DNA from: Viridothelium virens | Lineage: Eukaryota; Ascomycota; Dothideomycetes; Trypetheliales; Trypetheliaceae | Assembly (NCBI GenBank): GCA_010094025.1 | Contig: ML991777.1 | Coordinates: 186,001-250,000 of the forward strand | Direction: 5' to 3' | DNA: 64,000 nt | Program-made: the position numbers and the translations under genes | Notes under the pieces: generated by a model | The model's database searches: none | Told to the model about the DNA's origin: nothing | The model's input: the letters and a program-made list of their open reading frames with translations, nothing else | Shown: positions 43,878 to 55,450 of the stretch, one piece after another | How positions within the stretch are numbered: the stretch's first letter is position 1 | How the letters are laid out: every line of letters begins with the position of its first letter

Positions 43878-45671
43878 ATGGCTCAACTCGCCGAATCCGA
43901 GCCTCTTCTCCAGCATCTTATTCGAGAGAAGCAAAACATCTGGACGGAAAACGCTCATCTCCCCGTGGAAGAACGTCAACACCTCTGGAATTGTAGACAA
44001 GCAGAGCTAGGTTCCCGGATTGGCATCAATTGTCAGTCGAACAACGCTCAGCGCCCAGCGAACGTACCTCGCTCGGTTTCCTGCGATCTTTCGATGGTTG
44101 CGCCACAGTGCTCCGTATGCTGGATCTTTCCTTGGCCTGATTGTCATGATGCGTTTTGGTCTAACTTCCCCTAGGCTCAGGCTCTCCCTCCTTCGATGAA
44201 CAGAGGTCAAGATCTCTCTGTTCAGTCGGCACCGGCAGCCGTGTCAATGTCAAGAACGCCCTCCACTTTCGCCGTCGCTGACGACCAATTCACTCTCGGT
44301 TCCCATTACGCACTAAGAGGAGTGGATTGGTATGATAACGCGAGTCCCAACTACATTCTTGACTCAACCGCCCATGACTCGCAACTGTACCAAGCCGGTC
44401 TGCAAACATCATCATCGGCGCAATTTGCTGATCTGAACGTGTACGACGACCCATCAGATTATATACTAACAATGGCAGATCATAGCAACTTGAATAGCTT
44501 GCAGAATGATTCGCTCTTCTCCCAGAGCTGGAGTACCAGTGACAATATGCTGTCACCACGTACTCCTAGTTCTACGGAGCTCTGTTCAGACTCGACTTTG
44601 ACCAGTCAATTGAGTCGACAAAGCAGCCTTGCTGCTTCGTCTTCCCAAGATGCATTTGACATGGCTCGAAATCAGTCGAACGTTTCTTCTTTTTCAAATC
44701 ATTGTTTCGATGGGCAGCTCTCTCCCATCACGTTGTCATCTTCCGAGAAGGCTAATGGCTCACCCATTGCCTTCTCTGAGAGTCAACGATCTCATCTTCT
44801 TAGTCACTGCGACTTTACAGGCGATGAAGCATACGCTTCACGTCAATTTCCTTACCTTCTGTCTGCGCAATCTTCTTTCCCTTTAAATGACTCGACGGGG
44901 GAGATGGACCGTTCGCTTTCTTCTGAAAGCAACGGTTCTCAATCATCATTGAGCAACCGTGCGCATCGTCGTCGCCAGGAGCAAATTGCTCAAGCTGCAC
45001 GACCGATTGCCCCAAAATCAGATAGTGAAGCCGTAACGTCGTTACAGCAGCAACCTGAGCACAAAATGGTTCGTATTGAGTCGCATGATGGGACATCGAA
45101 ACATGTCGCTGCGATCAAACGAGCACCGTACGTGCGCCCGCAACACCCCAAGATAATGTGCAAGCACTGCAACGATCACCCAGAAGGGTTCCGGGGTGAG
45201 CATGAGCTCCGTCGTCATACAGAGCGTGTTCATGCTAGAATGCGAAAAGTCTGGGTTACAGTTGATAAGTCAGAAGATAAGAGCTTCCTTTCGAAGTGCA
45301 AAGCCTGTAGAATTGGCAAAAGATATGGTGTGTACTACAATGCAGCAGCTCACCTCCGTCGCGCACATTTTGCACCACGCAAGCGAGGCCGAAAATGCAA
45401 AGGTGACGAGAAGCGTGGCGGGAAGGCTGGCGGCGACTGGCCTTCCATGGACTGGTTGAAGCAGCACGGTTGGCTGCAAGAAGTTGAAGAACTCGTCCCT
45501 GAGCATGCGAGCGATAAGATTACTGAAGACAGCGATGAAAGTGAACCAATCTCTCCTGCTGTTGACACAGTTCTACAACAAATGCTCAATGCTCAGCATT
45601 CTGTCGACTATATGTTCGCGCATTCACAGCCATATGGCTATTTCTCGAATGGAGCTTGGTTTGATCAGTAA
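43878..45671 (+). CDS. Fungal C2H2-type zinc-finger protein, two exons
   Basis: Model: exons 43878-44063 and 44175-45671, with a 111 nt intron (GTACCT donor, CTAAC branch, CCTAG acceptor), giving 560 aa. The first exon encodes a charged helix (LAESEPLLQHLIREKQNIWT). A Ser/Gln/Asn-rich region follows. The DNA-binding part, at about residues 365-460, has CKHCNDHPEGFRGEHELRRH (C2-H2 pattern) and a second CKACR...H-x-RRAH finger with a long loop, then a basic block (APRKRGRKCKGDEKRG) and a conserved WPSMDWLKQHGWLQEV motif. This arrangement is typical of a fungal C2H2 group of presumptive transcription factors. The first exon was joined because it is in frame and has a textbook branch site; the ATG at 44196 alone would also give a protein. 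Confidence 0.85.
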
Positions 45672-46623
45672 ACGGCCTCAAATGATGCTTTCAACGGATT
45701 CAATTCCATGCAATTCGATTTTTGACTGCTTCGTCGCAAGCACTACCTCAGGCTATTTCCCAAGACAATTACGACACGGTCGATGCCAGCCTGGCTTTCC
45801 CTCGGACGACACCAATTTCTCTTTGAACGTACTTGGTTCTATTATGAAGCTTGATTGGAGAATTATAATGAGTCTTGGGCAATTGGTTCGAGCACTTCCC
45901 CTTCAATGTTCTTCTTGTACACTTCTTTCTGCTGGATGTTTTCGATTTGATTCTTGAAAGAATCGATCCTCTCAGAGCGCCGGCGTTGGGTCTTTTTGCA
46001 AGGGACAAAGTCGTGGATGCAGTGACCATGGCTTTGACGGTTTTATGTATATCATGCGGCTGCGATGGTCTCTTCTGGCGAGGACATCTGATTTACGGGA
46101 TGAGAAATGTACTCTGGAATAGTTGTATTTAAGTACACGAATGGAGGCCAAGGCTATCTCGGAAACGTACGACCTCCTGATGTACGTCATGCTGCCTGAG
46201 CGTATGAAGACATTGCTACGATGTGTTCAGCTGCATGCCGTCTTTTGAATGCTTGCCTGATCAACGTAAGTAAGAGTTCTTGATCAAACACTGGAGACAA
46301 GGTTTTGGTGGAGGGTCCAAGGTTCAAAAAGTGAAAAGTCAAAGATACCCCACCATGGAGGCGCCAGCCTCCTACGCAGATCCGTAATCGCCTGAAAGAG
46401 CACGTCAACTCTGACCCCAATGACGGCAGCCTTCCGCAAGCCATCAAATAGTCTCAGGAACGCGATCAAAAGCGTCATAAATAATTTCAACGCCAGCTCT
46501 TCGTATCGTCACAATTCTTCCCCTAAGCCCGCCAATAATGCCCCCGCCGAGCCCTAGAGCCAGGGCAGACAAGGATCAGACCCACTCGTCCTCACCACCT
46601 CCACTTTCGCTACCACTCCTGGC
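45672..46623. other. Intergenic, no gene seen
   Basis: Short overlapping frames of 60-90 codons only. It should carry the 3' flank of the zinc-finger gene and the promoter of the second DUF202 gene. Confidence 0.5.
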
Positions 46624-47772
46624 ATGGCGTCCCCGGCACGACCCCAGAATCTAGACCCAATTCACCGCAGCAATCCCGGCAGAATTTCGTTCAGTGATGA
46701 AGTTCGTCGAGGGCACGAAAATGATGCATTGCATCCCCAAAACAGCACCAATTCGTCTCCGACCGGATCACCAAGAGAAGAGAGCAGTCTTCTGAATCCT
46801 CGGGGCAGTAACAGCGCCACAAGTCGTCAAGCCCTTTTTGTCCCTTATACCGACGACAACGACGGTTCAGACGACGGATCCGCGCCAAGACGTCGTGTAT
46901 CGTGGCACACGGCCATGTCGGTCTCGCCCGGCGGTGGGGGCGCGCAGAGACGTGGTTCTCCATTGCGATATGGTACCACAACGGCGCCGACGGGAGAAGA
47001 GCAGCAGCAGCAGGGTGGGGAGAGCAGCGCAGATGAGAATACGGCGATTGTAGAACGAATTCAGAGACGGGACTATGGAGCTGCGAGCGCCGGGGTGGGG
47101 CAGCCGGTTCTAGGAGACGGGACGGATGAGAGGGCAAGGGCAGGTGGGACAAGTACGAGCACGAATGGGCAGGGAATTGTGAGAAGGAGGAAGCAAAGGA
47201 GGGAGGATGCAGGCGAGAGGGAACAGGTGGGGACGGAGGGGGAGAGCTGGTGGAAGAGGATGGTGGAAAAGTATGGGAGCGTGGAGTTGGAGAATAAGGG
47301 GGCGGTTGCGAGAGATCATCTCGCTTTAGGTAAGCTTCCACCCATTCGCTATTTCAACTCTCTTAGGCTGGAAGCGACTCGGTACTGATGCGTCGTTGGG
47401 ACAGAGCGGACCTTCTTGGCCTGGCTACGAACGTCGTTGTCCTTTGCTTCTATAGGCATCGCCGTAACGCAGCTCTTCCGCCTCAACACTACCTTCTCCG
47501 ACGGTTCGTCTTCCTCTCCATCGCTAAGCCTCGCCGCCTCCCATCTTCGCCAGGTTGGAAAACCCCTCGGCGCAACCTTCTTAGCCGTCGCAATCCTCGT
47601 CCTGGGCGTCGGTTTCCATCGATATTTCGAAAGCCAGCATTACGTGATTCGGGGCAAGTTTCCCGCCAGTAGGGGGAGTGTCATGCTGATTAGTTTCGTT
47701 GCAATGGCATTAATCATAGCAAGCCTGGTCGTCGTAGTTGCTGTAGCACCAGCGGCTTTCGAGAAGCGGTAA
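46624..47772 (+). CDS. DUF202 membrane protein (second copy) with long hydrophilic N-terminus
   Basis: Model: exons 46624-47329 and 47405-47772, with a 75 nt intron, giving 357 aa. The first 220 residues are disordered and charged (Ser, Arg, Gln runs). The DUF202 part starts at WWKRMVEKYGSVELENKG and the signature VARDHLALERTFLAWLRTSL is formed across the splice. Three membrane segments follow, near FASIGIAVTQLFRL, ATFLAVAILVLGVGF and MLISFVAMALIIASLVVVVA. Yeast and other fungal homologues of this long form localise to vacuole-type membranes as I recall; the function is unknown. It differs from the 17188 copy in length and in intron position, so the two are old paralogues. Confidence 0.92.
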
Positions 47773-49663
47773 TGAATAGGACTGCTCCACATTCGATCGA
47801 AGCGTGCGGTTGACGCGGAGAAGACATCCTGAATACATCTTGGGGTCGACATTGCATCAACACCTGAAGGAAAATGATTATGTGCAATCATTAGCGTTTG
47901 AAGAGGCCGCTTCGTCGAGGAATTGGAGGTCGTGGCACGTCATGCGAAGTCAATAGTGTGGTCTGAGTATCATCGTCAACTACTTATGAACAATACACAA
48001 CCTTTGACTCTGACGCAATTTTCTCATAGTATGAACTTTCCATTGGAATAGAGAATCATGGACTGAAATCCCAAGAGCTACTCTTAGTGTCGTACATGGC
48101 TTTCCACGATACTACCCAACAGTATAGGTTCGTAATGTACGAACAAGTCCTGCATACTTTCCCCGACCGATAGCTCTGTAGAGCATGATACTCGGAACGC
48201 TTCTATCTAGTAGTGTCTCTGAATCTACCCACTGTAGTTTTTCTCCACCTACTGCGCGCATTAGCGTTTGTCACGATCCAGCAATTTACTTTCCTCCCGC
48301 GCTCGCAATATCGTCCTTGAACAAAACTGTCCAAAACTTTGGGGCGTCCGCAATACCACACATCGCCATCTTTCGAAATAATATCTCTATAGGTATTCGC
48401 GTCTGCCTTGAGCGGTACGGTATCTTACCCGAAGCTAGACAGAACAGGGCGCGTCCTCGACAGAAATTCCCATGTTATGCATTTCAACAAGATGTGGTGC
48501 TGCTATTGCACATGATATGCCCTAGACATGGTCGCCATCAGTGCGTCAGGTAAGTTTTTGGTAAGAATTTTGTTTTTTCCTACTAAAGAAGTCTCTGATG
48601 TTATCAAGAGCGACGGACGCTAGTTCGTGGTCAAGCCGCTGGCGCATTGATTCGTCTAAGCCTAATACGGATTTATCTATAGATTTATAGAATCCTCTCC
48701 CTTTCTAAACCTTGGGGTCCAAGCTCCATGTCCCGGAACTTTCTATTGGTCCGAGCCGCGAAAGCCTGTTTTGACCCAGCTCTGCAGGGAAAATGGTACC
48801 AAAACTATCAGCCCTATTACGCCCTATTCCAGCAGTCGACCATGCCAAGTAACTAGATCAAATATTGCAGTACTTCCCACGCCGAACCATATAAAATTAA
48901 CGCGCAAGATTAGAACTTGCGTTTCAGAACAGGACAACCCGATATAGCAATGAGCCTCCAGCCAAGTGTCATAATAGATTTACTTCCTGCTCTATCTATT
49001 GGCCAGCACAGAGATGGATCAGGATAGCTTCCGCGTCACAATCTGACTACGAAATTTGTTATGTATCACTTTCCATTCATTCTTGTCAATCTAGTAGACA
49101 GATTTGAGCGTCTAGGTAAGCTAATTTCGTTTAGCAAGAAGTAGGAAGGAGAGAAAAAGGAGATGTGTCTCATTTGAGAGCTCTTGATTCGGGTTTAGAC
49201 GAGTCATAGTATCCGACCTAGTAGATTGACGTCCTGCATAACTTAATACCGTGCCGTTTCTGTTCACTAGCTCGCAGCCGTTTGGATCATTTTGGGGAAG
49301 AGCAGCAAGCTTCTCTTTTTACTTGTCATCATTGCCAAGATCATAGAGGCATATCTCACACAGTACAAAATGTCTTTGGAGACTGGATGTCCCTGGATTA
49401 TCAATGAAGTATGAAAGAAGGTATTTTCTAGTTGACAATGATCCAGCATTGTTCCCTAAGCTGTCTAAATCGGCCAATAAATGAATGACACAAGACTGGC
49501 CAGCAGTCATTAACATCGGAAGTTCGTCACACTCGCTTTCTTTCTGCGTCGATCAAGACTCAACCCCAACACGGATTTGTTCAACAAAGGAAGATGTCGT
49601 ACCCCATCAGCCAGCTGATGCGGTCACCCTTTGCATTTGCCATTCCACAAAGAGAGTTTTCTC
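47773..49663. other. Gene-poor interval of 1.9 kb
   Basis: No supported gene. Frames up to 122 codons (48185-48553) have no recognisable sequence. The base composition is A/T-richer than neighbouring gene blocks, and the interval borders the region with decayed genes. It may contain old repeat remnants, but I could not identify a family. Confidence 0.45.
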
Positions 49664-50284
49664 TCATACCAAACATATTCCTGCTGGAGGGCCAGCAGGA
49701 AAAAAGCAGGCATTACATGGCCTCGCACAGTCAGAGAAATGTCCGCAATCAGCACCAGCACAGGACGGTAGTGGTTGGGGTACTGGAAGAGGATTACTAC
49801 GCTTCGAAACAGATTTCGTCGGAAAGTTTGGCTTCTCAGGCGGGTTGAAAATCTTTTCCTTCTCGGTAACACGTCGTCCGTCAACTTCGGGGGAACTGGC
49901 TAGCTTTTTGACCGAATCCGGGACTTCTGATGGGTTCTTCTGCCAAGCAGAAAGCTGTTTCTTAGCGAAATCCGCAACTTGATGCGGGTCCAGCTAGTAA
50001 AAATCCATAACAGTGCCATTGCTGCTGAAGCTACGAAGCACACCGTCATTACCAACAGAGAGAGCGCCATGATCAGGTTTGGCGATAGCGTTGACAACTT
50101 CAGAGAAGTTGCCGGGCATATAACGGTGTACTTCATCTCTTTGTGCAATGTTCGCTAGGGCGTTAGTCGCCTGCGAGATTAGTTAGCCAACTTTTCATAG
50201 AGTTGAATTTCAGGGGAAGAAACTCACAAGCGATAAAGTAATGTAAGTGAACAAAGCAGAGATAAGGATAATGCTTTTGGTCAT
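49664..50284 (-). pseudogene. Small secreted cysteine-containing protein, apparently interrupted
   Basis: Two exons joined by a 57 nt intron (50171-50227). The first encodes a signal peptide (MTKSIILISALFTYITLSL). The second encodes a mature region with NFSEVVNAIAKPDHGALSVG, a charged middle and a Cys-rich tail (CAGADCGHFSDCARPCNACF). The layout, about 185 residues ending in six or more Cys, is that of secreted fungal proteins of unknown role. The frame shows about one interruption, so it is listed as a likely broken gene; an unusual intron could also explain it. Family not named. Confidence 0.5.
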
Positions 50285-51652
50285 TGTGATTATAATGATA
50301 TTGCTTTACTAAGGGTTGATTAGGAGAGTTGTCTTGAAGAAAGTGTGCTTTGAGCAGATGATGCTGTAGTCTGAAGTCTTGTTTCTGGCGAGAAAAAGCA
50401 GCAAAAATAATGGGTTATATATTGCTGGCTACGGCTTATCAAAGAGTAGAAACTTGTCCTCATGTTAAAGGCAAGATAACACCCTTGAAAGAACTGTAGA
50501 TGATGCTCATTGCACTGACTCTCTACGTCTTCATACACGTCTTTACAAGTGACGTCAAAACTCTTCGGTGACTTTGTCTCGAAGTGAAGTCCGAGTTGGA
50601 AATCGATCTTCATCGAATAACAACTCCTTCGCTTCAGTAAGGATCTCTTGCGCAATGGAGATTCTGACCCACAACAAGCTGACCATATCCCACGATGAAG
50701 GATTGGAATAGATGGACCGAGCGGTCAAGGGCAATTCACAGATGAACTCAGCTTTTCAATCATCGTCCAAGCAACTATACCTGATCCTATGTAGGATTAC
50801 GGCCAAATGACCTGTCGACATATGTCTACAGTTTCAGCAGACACAGCTACTATACTGACGTTGTAACGTACTTCTGATATATCGTTTTAACGGAATGACA
50901 TGCCCAATGCACGGTAAGGCTGGCAAGACCATGAAGATGCTTGTACGACCTATATTTGGAAGATACCGTGGGTTTCCCCAGAACGCTCATATTACCTTCT
51001 GAAGAGTAGCCGGATTTCTCAGTCATCAGATGTTTTACCGCAAATGGGAGCCTTTTGGCCGATCAGTATCCAGGGAGCTCTTGAATAGTCGCCCTGAGCT
51101 GACTCGAGCAGGATACAGGCCATAACATTCATGCAAGAGGGCAGCAGATGACCGCATCCATCGTAGGATCCGTGAATATCCCGTTTCTTGGCTCTTAAGG
51201 CCCACGTATACGCCCAAAACTTCGTGAATGGTATCTTTAAAGCCCATGGTGAGCACTAGGATACCGCATGACAGTTCGTCCTCAAAGAGGAACAGGCAGG
51301 GTTCAATTAGTCAGCTTCAGAGCCAGCCAGCTTTCTGATAAGCTGCGCGGCAAGCCAACCGATGAACCTGTGAATGTTTATTAGCTCGTATTAACTCCTC
51401 TAGTCTCATTTCTGAGACGCGTCATCTTACTTTATGCCGTGAAGTTTGGACATTGGGCTTATCAGTGTGGCAGGCCGTGCGTCGGGGCCAAATGCTGGCA
51501 CTTCCGCAGCCTACTCTATCGTACAACTACATATAAATGATGCGTCACTATTCTTTGAGCAGAATCAGTTTTCCGCTTCATTATTCTAAATCGACAGACA
51601 TCTTTAGCACAGTCAGGAGCAAACGAGTCAGGAATCACCCCAGACAGCTAAT
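50285..51652. other. Gene-poor interval
   Basis: Several frames of 70-110 codons on the minus strand (50320-50655, 51035-51256) show no recognisable sequence. Likely the promoter of the preceding gene, then ordinary or decayed intergenic sequence. Confidence 0.4.
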
Positions 51653-52081
51653 ATGACATCAAATCGATGCGAGCCACCCGACTGGCAAAAGACGGACCCA
51701 GAGCAACAAGAGCTCAGCGCCCTCCTCGAGCATCTCAAACAAGATATATCTCTTTTAGGATGTATTTCATTAGGCAAGGATGGAGTGTTGCGGTCGTTGA
51801 CGGCCGACCGTGATGTTGTGGACGCTATAGGGCTAAAGCCTTCTCTATGCGCGGCGCTCCTAAAGCGCATACCTCCTGGTATCATGAACAAAGCCGATTA
51901 CGAGAGCGCCGACGGGACCAAAGTATCCAAAGAAGCGTGGTTTCATCCCGAAAAAAGCCTCCTGCCACCTCCTCTGGATGATGAGACAAAGGCTCGGTCT
52001 CTCAAGGCGATGGAGGATGACCCTGAGTCCTCCCAGCTTAAGCGAGACAAGCTCAAAAAGACTTGGGAAGATGTACAATAG
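51653..52081 (+). CDS. Small acidic hypothetical protein
   Basis: A 142-codon single-exon frame, starting MTSNRCEPPDWQKTDPEQQE. It has a Leu-rich helix followed by SLLGCISLGKDGVLRSLTAD and then GLKPSLCAALLKRIPPGIMN, and ends in a charged helix (KRDKLKKTWEDVQ). The composition and the ordered central part argue for a real gene. No signal peptide or membrane segment. I recall similar small proteins only from filamentous fungi, without a function. Confidence 0.65.
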   Translation: MTSNRCEPPDWQKTDPEQQELSALLEHLKQDISLLGCISLGKDGVLRSLTADRDVVDAIGLKPSLCAALLKRIPPGIMNKADYESADGTKVSKEAWFHPEKSLLPPPLDDETKARSLKAMEDDPESSQLKRDKLKKTWEDVQ

Positions 52082-53043
52082 ACAATGTATTTAGAAGTGG
52101 AGAGACACAGAACGGAAATGGCCATGATAGGATATCAGATTTTACCTACCTATACCCAGTGGGGTAATATGATCTATGACATTTGTCCGGGAATGATTAT
52201 GGGGGCATAGACTGAACCAAGACATGACAACTCTCAAAATAGTGAGGATCTGAAATACAGGCTTCTCTGACTCATTGGAACCATTGGCCTGTGCGGTTCT
52301 ACTTGATGTACATCGCGCTTCGAAACCTCGTACCGCCCTGGCCTCTAGCTTTTCTTGCAACTCGTCGATGCGCCAAGCTGAACACTAAGGTATTATTCCG
52401 TCTATATTCGTTATTAGACCCACGGCTCATTGCTTACCTCAACAAATCCTACCTACATTCGGGCCTTGCATCGAAGAGCCAAACTGCATCCAACACTTCA
52501 TGATCGACGAGGCTCATCATGCGTATAGTGCCTAAAAGAGGGCGCTCGTATATGTGTTCGAAGCATGCTGGCTATTGCTAATAGCATCGTCAGTGTTCCG
52601 TCACCGTGACGTTTTTTGGATCTCTAGCCCTGCCAACCGCATACATATGCCAAATTAATCATGAGAACCATCTTGAACAGATCACGAGAGAAGCTGTTGC
52701 AGGACCTCTGTGAATGCCAGATGTTTGCTCAGGATTAACTCACCTGCGAAGTTCGAGACAGGTGTGTGATCTTCAATGGAGTCTGTTAACAACGAGTAAG
52801 AAGTGCAGAGCACCTCCACAAGACACAGATTAAGCTGGAAGACCTCTCTGAATATATAAGTCAGCCATATCTCTTCATCCACATCAGCAGAAACAACAAC
52901 ATCTACTGTGCTCACCACAACTGCATCTACTCGAAATCTTCCTGGAACCTACTTGAACATCTACTTTCATCACACTCAATCTCTCGATCACAATCATCTT
53001 CAACATGCATATGTGAATCTTCCTTACTACTCTCGCCGCCGGC
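52082..53043. other. Intergenic upstream of the small secreted protein gene
   Basis: No supported frame. The last 60 bases read as a partial hydrophobic leader in frame with the following gene. Confidence 0.45.
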
Positions 53044-53470
53044 ATGGCTTCTAGCGCTGTTCTCGAAAAGCGCACCGATTGCTTCAACAGCGGCGCCAAT
53101 TGGGGCGCGCAGAGAGCCATTGCACAAAGCTATGCTACGGAAGTCTGCCAAGGAGACTTCATCGGCACCTGTCAACCCAATGACATCCGCGCCAAGTGCT
53201 ACAATCTAAGCAGCGGCAAGATGGTCAATTTCGATCTCAGGGTGCGCCCTGACGTTGTCGCGCGAACCATCGCGGCTGATGAATGCTACGATGGCTTACA
53301 GAAACAGGTCAATGAATGCGATAATGGTGGTACAACTACGTATGGAAACTGGGAATACACGTACGATTTTCCATATACCATGACTTGGCACTCGTTGAAT
53401 TTCAATAATGACTAACCGATTGTTGACCAGTGCCGACCCGAATGACGGCCAGTGCGCACCACCTTCATAA
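53044..53470 (+). CDS. Small secreted cysteine-rich protein, two exons
   Basis: Model: exons 53044-53360 and 53431-53470, with a 70 nt intron (GTACGA donor, ACTAACC branch, CCAG acceptor), giving 118 aa from this start. The mature region begins after LEKR, a Kex2-type site, and contains seven Cys: DCFNSGANWG, VCQGDF, TCQPND, KCYNLS, ECYDGL, ECDNGG and QCAPPS at the end. This pattern with a GNWEYT...ADPNDGQC ending is typical of a family of small secreted proteins common in plant-associated ascomycetes. The hydrophobic leader extends upstream of the first usable Met but is not intact in frame, so either the signal peptide is short or the gene is damaged at its 5' end. Role unknown. Confidence 0.6.
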
Positions 53471-54239
53471 TTTGTGACGAGTTTTCAAGGCATCATCGCT
53501 TGTGAGCGATGCAGGCATGAGCCGACCTTTACCGACTACTAGCACTCGTTTGGGAGACGGGTTATCCTTCAGATATGTATGAGCAGGACTCTATAGACTG
53601 TCATGGCATGTTGCAGATATGGACTTTCATTTGTATATGCATGAGCTGGTCTGCAGATTGATTGCGCTATTTTGGCTATAATCAATCTTTTGCACGTGCA
53701 CAAGCTGGACTTTGCGCCTTACTTGATTAGATGCGAACTATCATTTATACATACAAGAGCAGAACTCTGCAGACTGTCAGCACCCTTTCCACATCATACA
53801 ATTAGTCAGAATATGGACCGAAAAGAACGCACATGTACCTACGATATAGCTCTTGTAGAGATCCTCCAACTTGTTCCCGTTGTAACTTGTTATGACCGCT
53901 GACCATATTACTCAAGTCTAAGAGTGGCTTTGAGGCTGTTACTAGCAGAAATACATTTCAGATGCTTATGACTACCTCTTAGATGGGCCACGAAAGCTAT
54001 CTAGAGAGGACTGTTGATGCAGAACACGAACTTGAAAACTTCTTTCAATGAAATGTGCGCAAAGAAAGTGGACTGAACAGGTCCGACTTGTTGAGATATG
54101 CGTCTTACATAGGGAGCGTCAGGAGTCGGAAGCATACATGTAACTGCATAGAATAATCAATGCATAAAGCTGAATATGAATGTAGAAGCGGCGCAATTGG
54201 GGGTTGTTCTATCAAACGTGTATGGTAACTTGGGAAAAT
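53471..54239. other. Intergenic, no gene seen
   Basis: Low-complexity A/T-richer sequence with repeated short similar phrases such as GAGCAGGACTCTATAGACTGTC at 53580 and GAGCAGAACTCTGCAGACTGTC at 53757. No protein. Confidence 0.45.
53579..53780 (+). repeat. Two diverged direct repeats, about 22 bp or longer
   Basis: GAGCAGGACTCTATAGACTG near 53580 recurs as GAGCAGAACTCTGCAGACTG near 53757, and a related phrase (GAGCTGGTCTGCAGATTG) lies near 53643. The spacing of about 60-115 bp suggests a degraded tandem duplication in non-coding sequence. Confidence 0.45.
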
Positions 54240-54850
54240 ACCGGAAGCACTCAACTTTAACGAAAGAACGGTATATCAATAACACCACAAACGCAATAGT
54301 CCGGACTGTACAAGGGAAGCCACTTCTCACTTGAAGATACCGGAAGATGATGGGGTAGACGACTCCTCCTAGGACTCATTAGCTGAAGCAATATCCTCAA
54401 CAACGATCCAGCGAGCATTGCACATCCCATTACCTGATGCCACAATTCCCATGATTTTCCGTCGAGTCCTCATGTCGAGACTTACAGCACAGGCAGCTAT
54501 ACTAGGCACGCACATCGCATCTCCTACACCAACGCAGACTCCCTAGGACAGAAAGAACTGATAATACTCCTTTCCCAGACTTGTCATCATGAGCCCCACC
54601 ACTTCGAGAACACCCCCACATAACAGCAGCTGACGGTTGTATTAGTGGTTGAACAAAGGTCCTATAACGACCCTGTTGAAGAGAATCAAGAAGCCAGATA
54701 TAGTGGAAATCCATGGAATCTCTAGGCTTGACTTGGTGGTGAGTAGGCTCCGCTCATAATACGTTTGGATTGCTCCGAGAGCTAGGACAAGCGCCCTACA
54801 TGAATACGCCTCACGGTCAATGAAACAGTGTGAAGCAATGGACGTATTGT
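54240..54850 (-). pseudogene. Remnant of an MFS monocarboxylate-type transporter
   Basis: Reading the minus strand across frames gives consecutive fragments of a fungal monocarboxylate-permease-like MFS protein: a segment like IQTYYERSLLTTKSSLEIPW, then WISTISGFLILF, GPLFNH, a membrane run with MMTSLGKEYYQFFLS, then GVGDAMCVPSIAACAVSLDM and KIMGIVASG, and a degraded YPIIFRYLQVRSGF. The order matches the family from helix 1 to about helix 5. Several frame changes and stops separate the pieces, and the second half of the transporter is missing, so this is a truncated pseudogene. No intact copy occurs in the window. Confidence 0.6.
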
Positions 54851-55059
54851 ATTATTGTATTGCCAGACGCGAGATGTGCTTTGGAAAACTCCGAAAGTAC
54901 TAAGGGCATTCCAGAGTCGTAGTACCGGACCTCAGATACCCGAGCTTTAGAAGCTACAGACTTCAGATGCTGACTGCGATTCTGGAACACCCATTCTGTA
55001 CATCCGTGAGGGCAAGCTTGTAGTACGTATTAGTATTGGAGAGTGAATGAAGAGTGAAG

Positions 55060-55450
55060 ATTCACTAATAATTTGCCAGCTTACAGATGGCGAACAGCTT
55101 TAGCAATCCTGCCGAATATCGTGACGCATCCGTCCTGCGGCGGTATCGAAGACCGGGGCGAGCGTACAGTACTCTGGAACGAATACCAAGGCATGCCCCA
55201 TGAGTTTTCGATCATCGTGGGGAAGCTACCACAGGCACGATATGCATTCAAGTCCTGGGTCAGGGCGTGCATGACTTTTGATTCAGGTGCTGTGCCTAGC
55301 CCTACGTCGTCTCAATTCGCCATGCCAGACTGCAGCCCGAGGAGTTTGGGTAGGCCTGAAAGTGTTCTAACGTTTTCTTGCGAGGAGATTAGGTGTCGAA
55401 TGAAAGAGTACAGTGACACCCGGCGCAATATGGACTGGAAAGATTTCTGA
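55060..55450 (+). pseudogene. C-terminal fragment of an alpha/beta hydrolase (steryl-acetyl-hydrolase/lipase type)
   Basis: The frame beginning near 55073 contains a segment like TVLWNEYQGMPHEFSIIVGK followed by LPQARYAFKSWVRACMTF. This resembles the region around the catalytic His of fungal abhydrolase_3 lipases (the mug180-like group), where the GMPH motif carries the histidine. The nucleophile elbow and oxyanion motifs are absent upstream, so only the last third remains. The 60 residues after ACMTF may be a degraded tail. Confidence 0.4.

Noticed and set aside
47773-49663. Possible transposon remnant
   Set aside because: A/T-richer and gene-poor, but I could not find terminal repeats or any transposase, integrase or reverse-transcriptase-like sequence, so no element is called.
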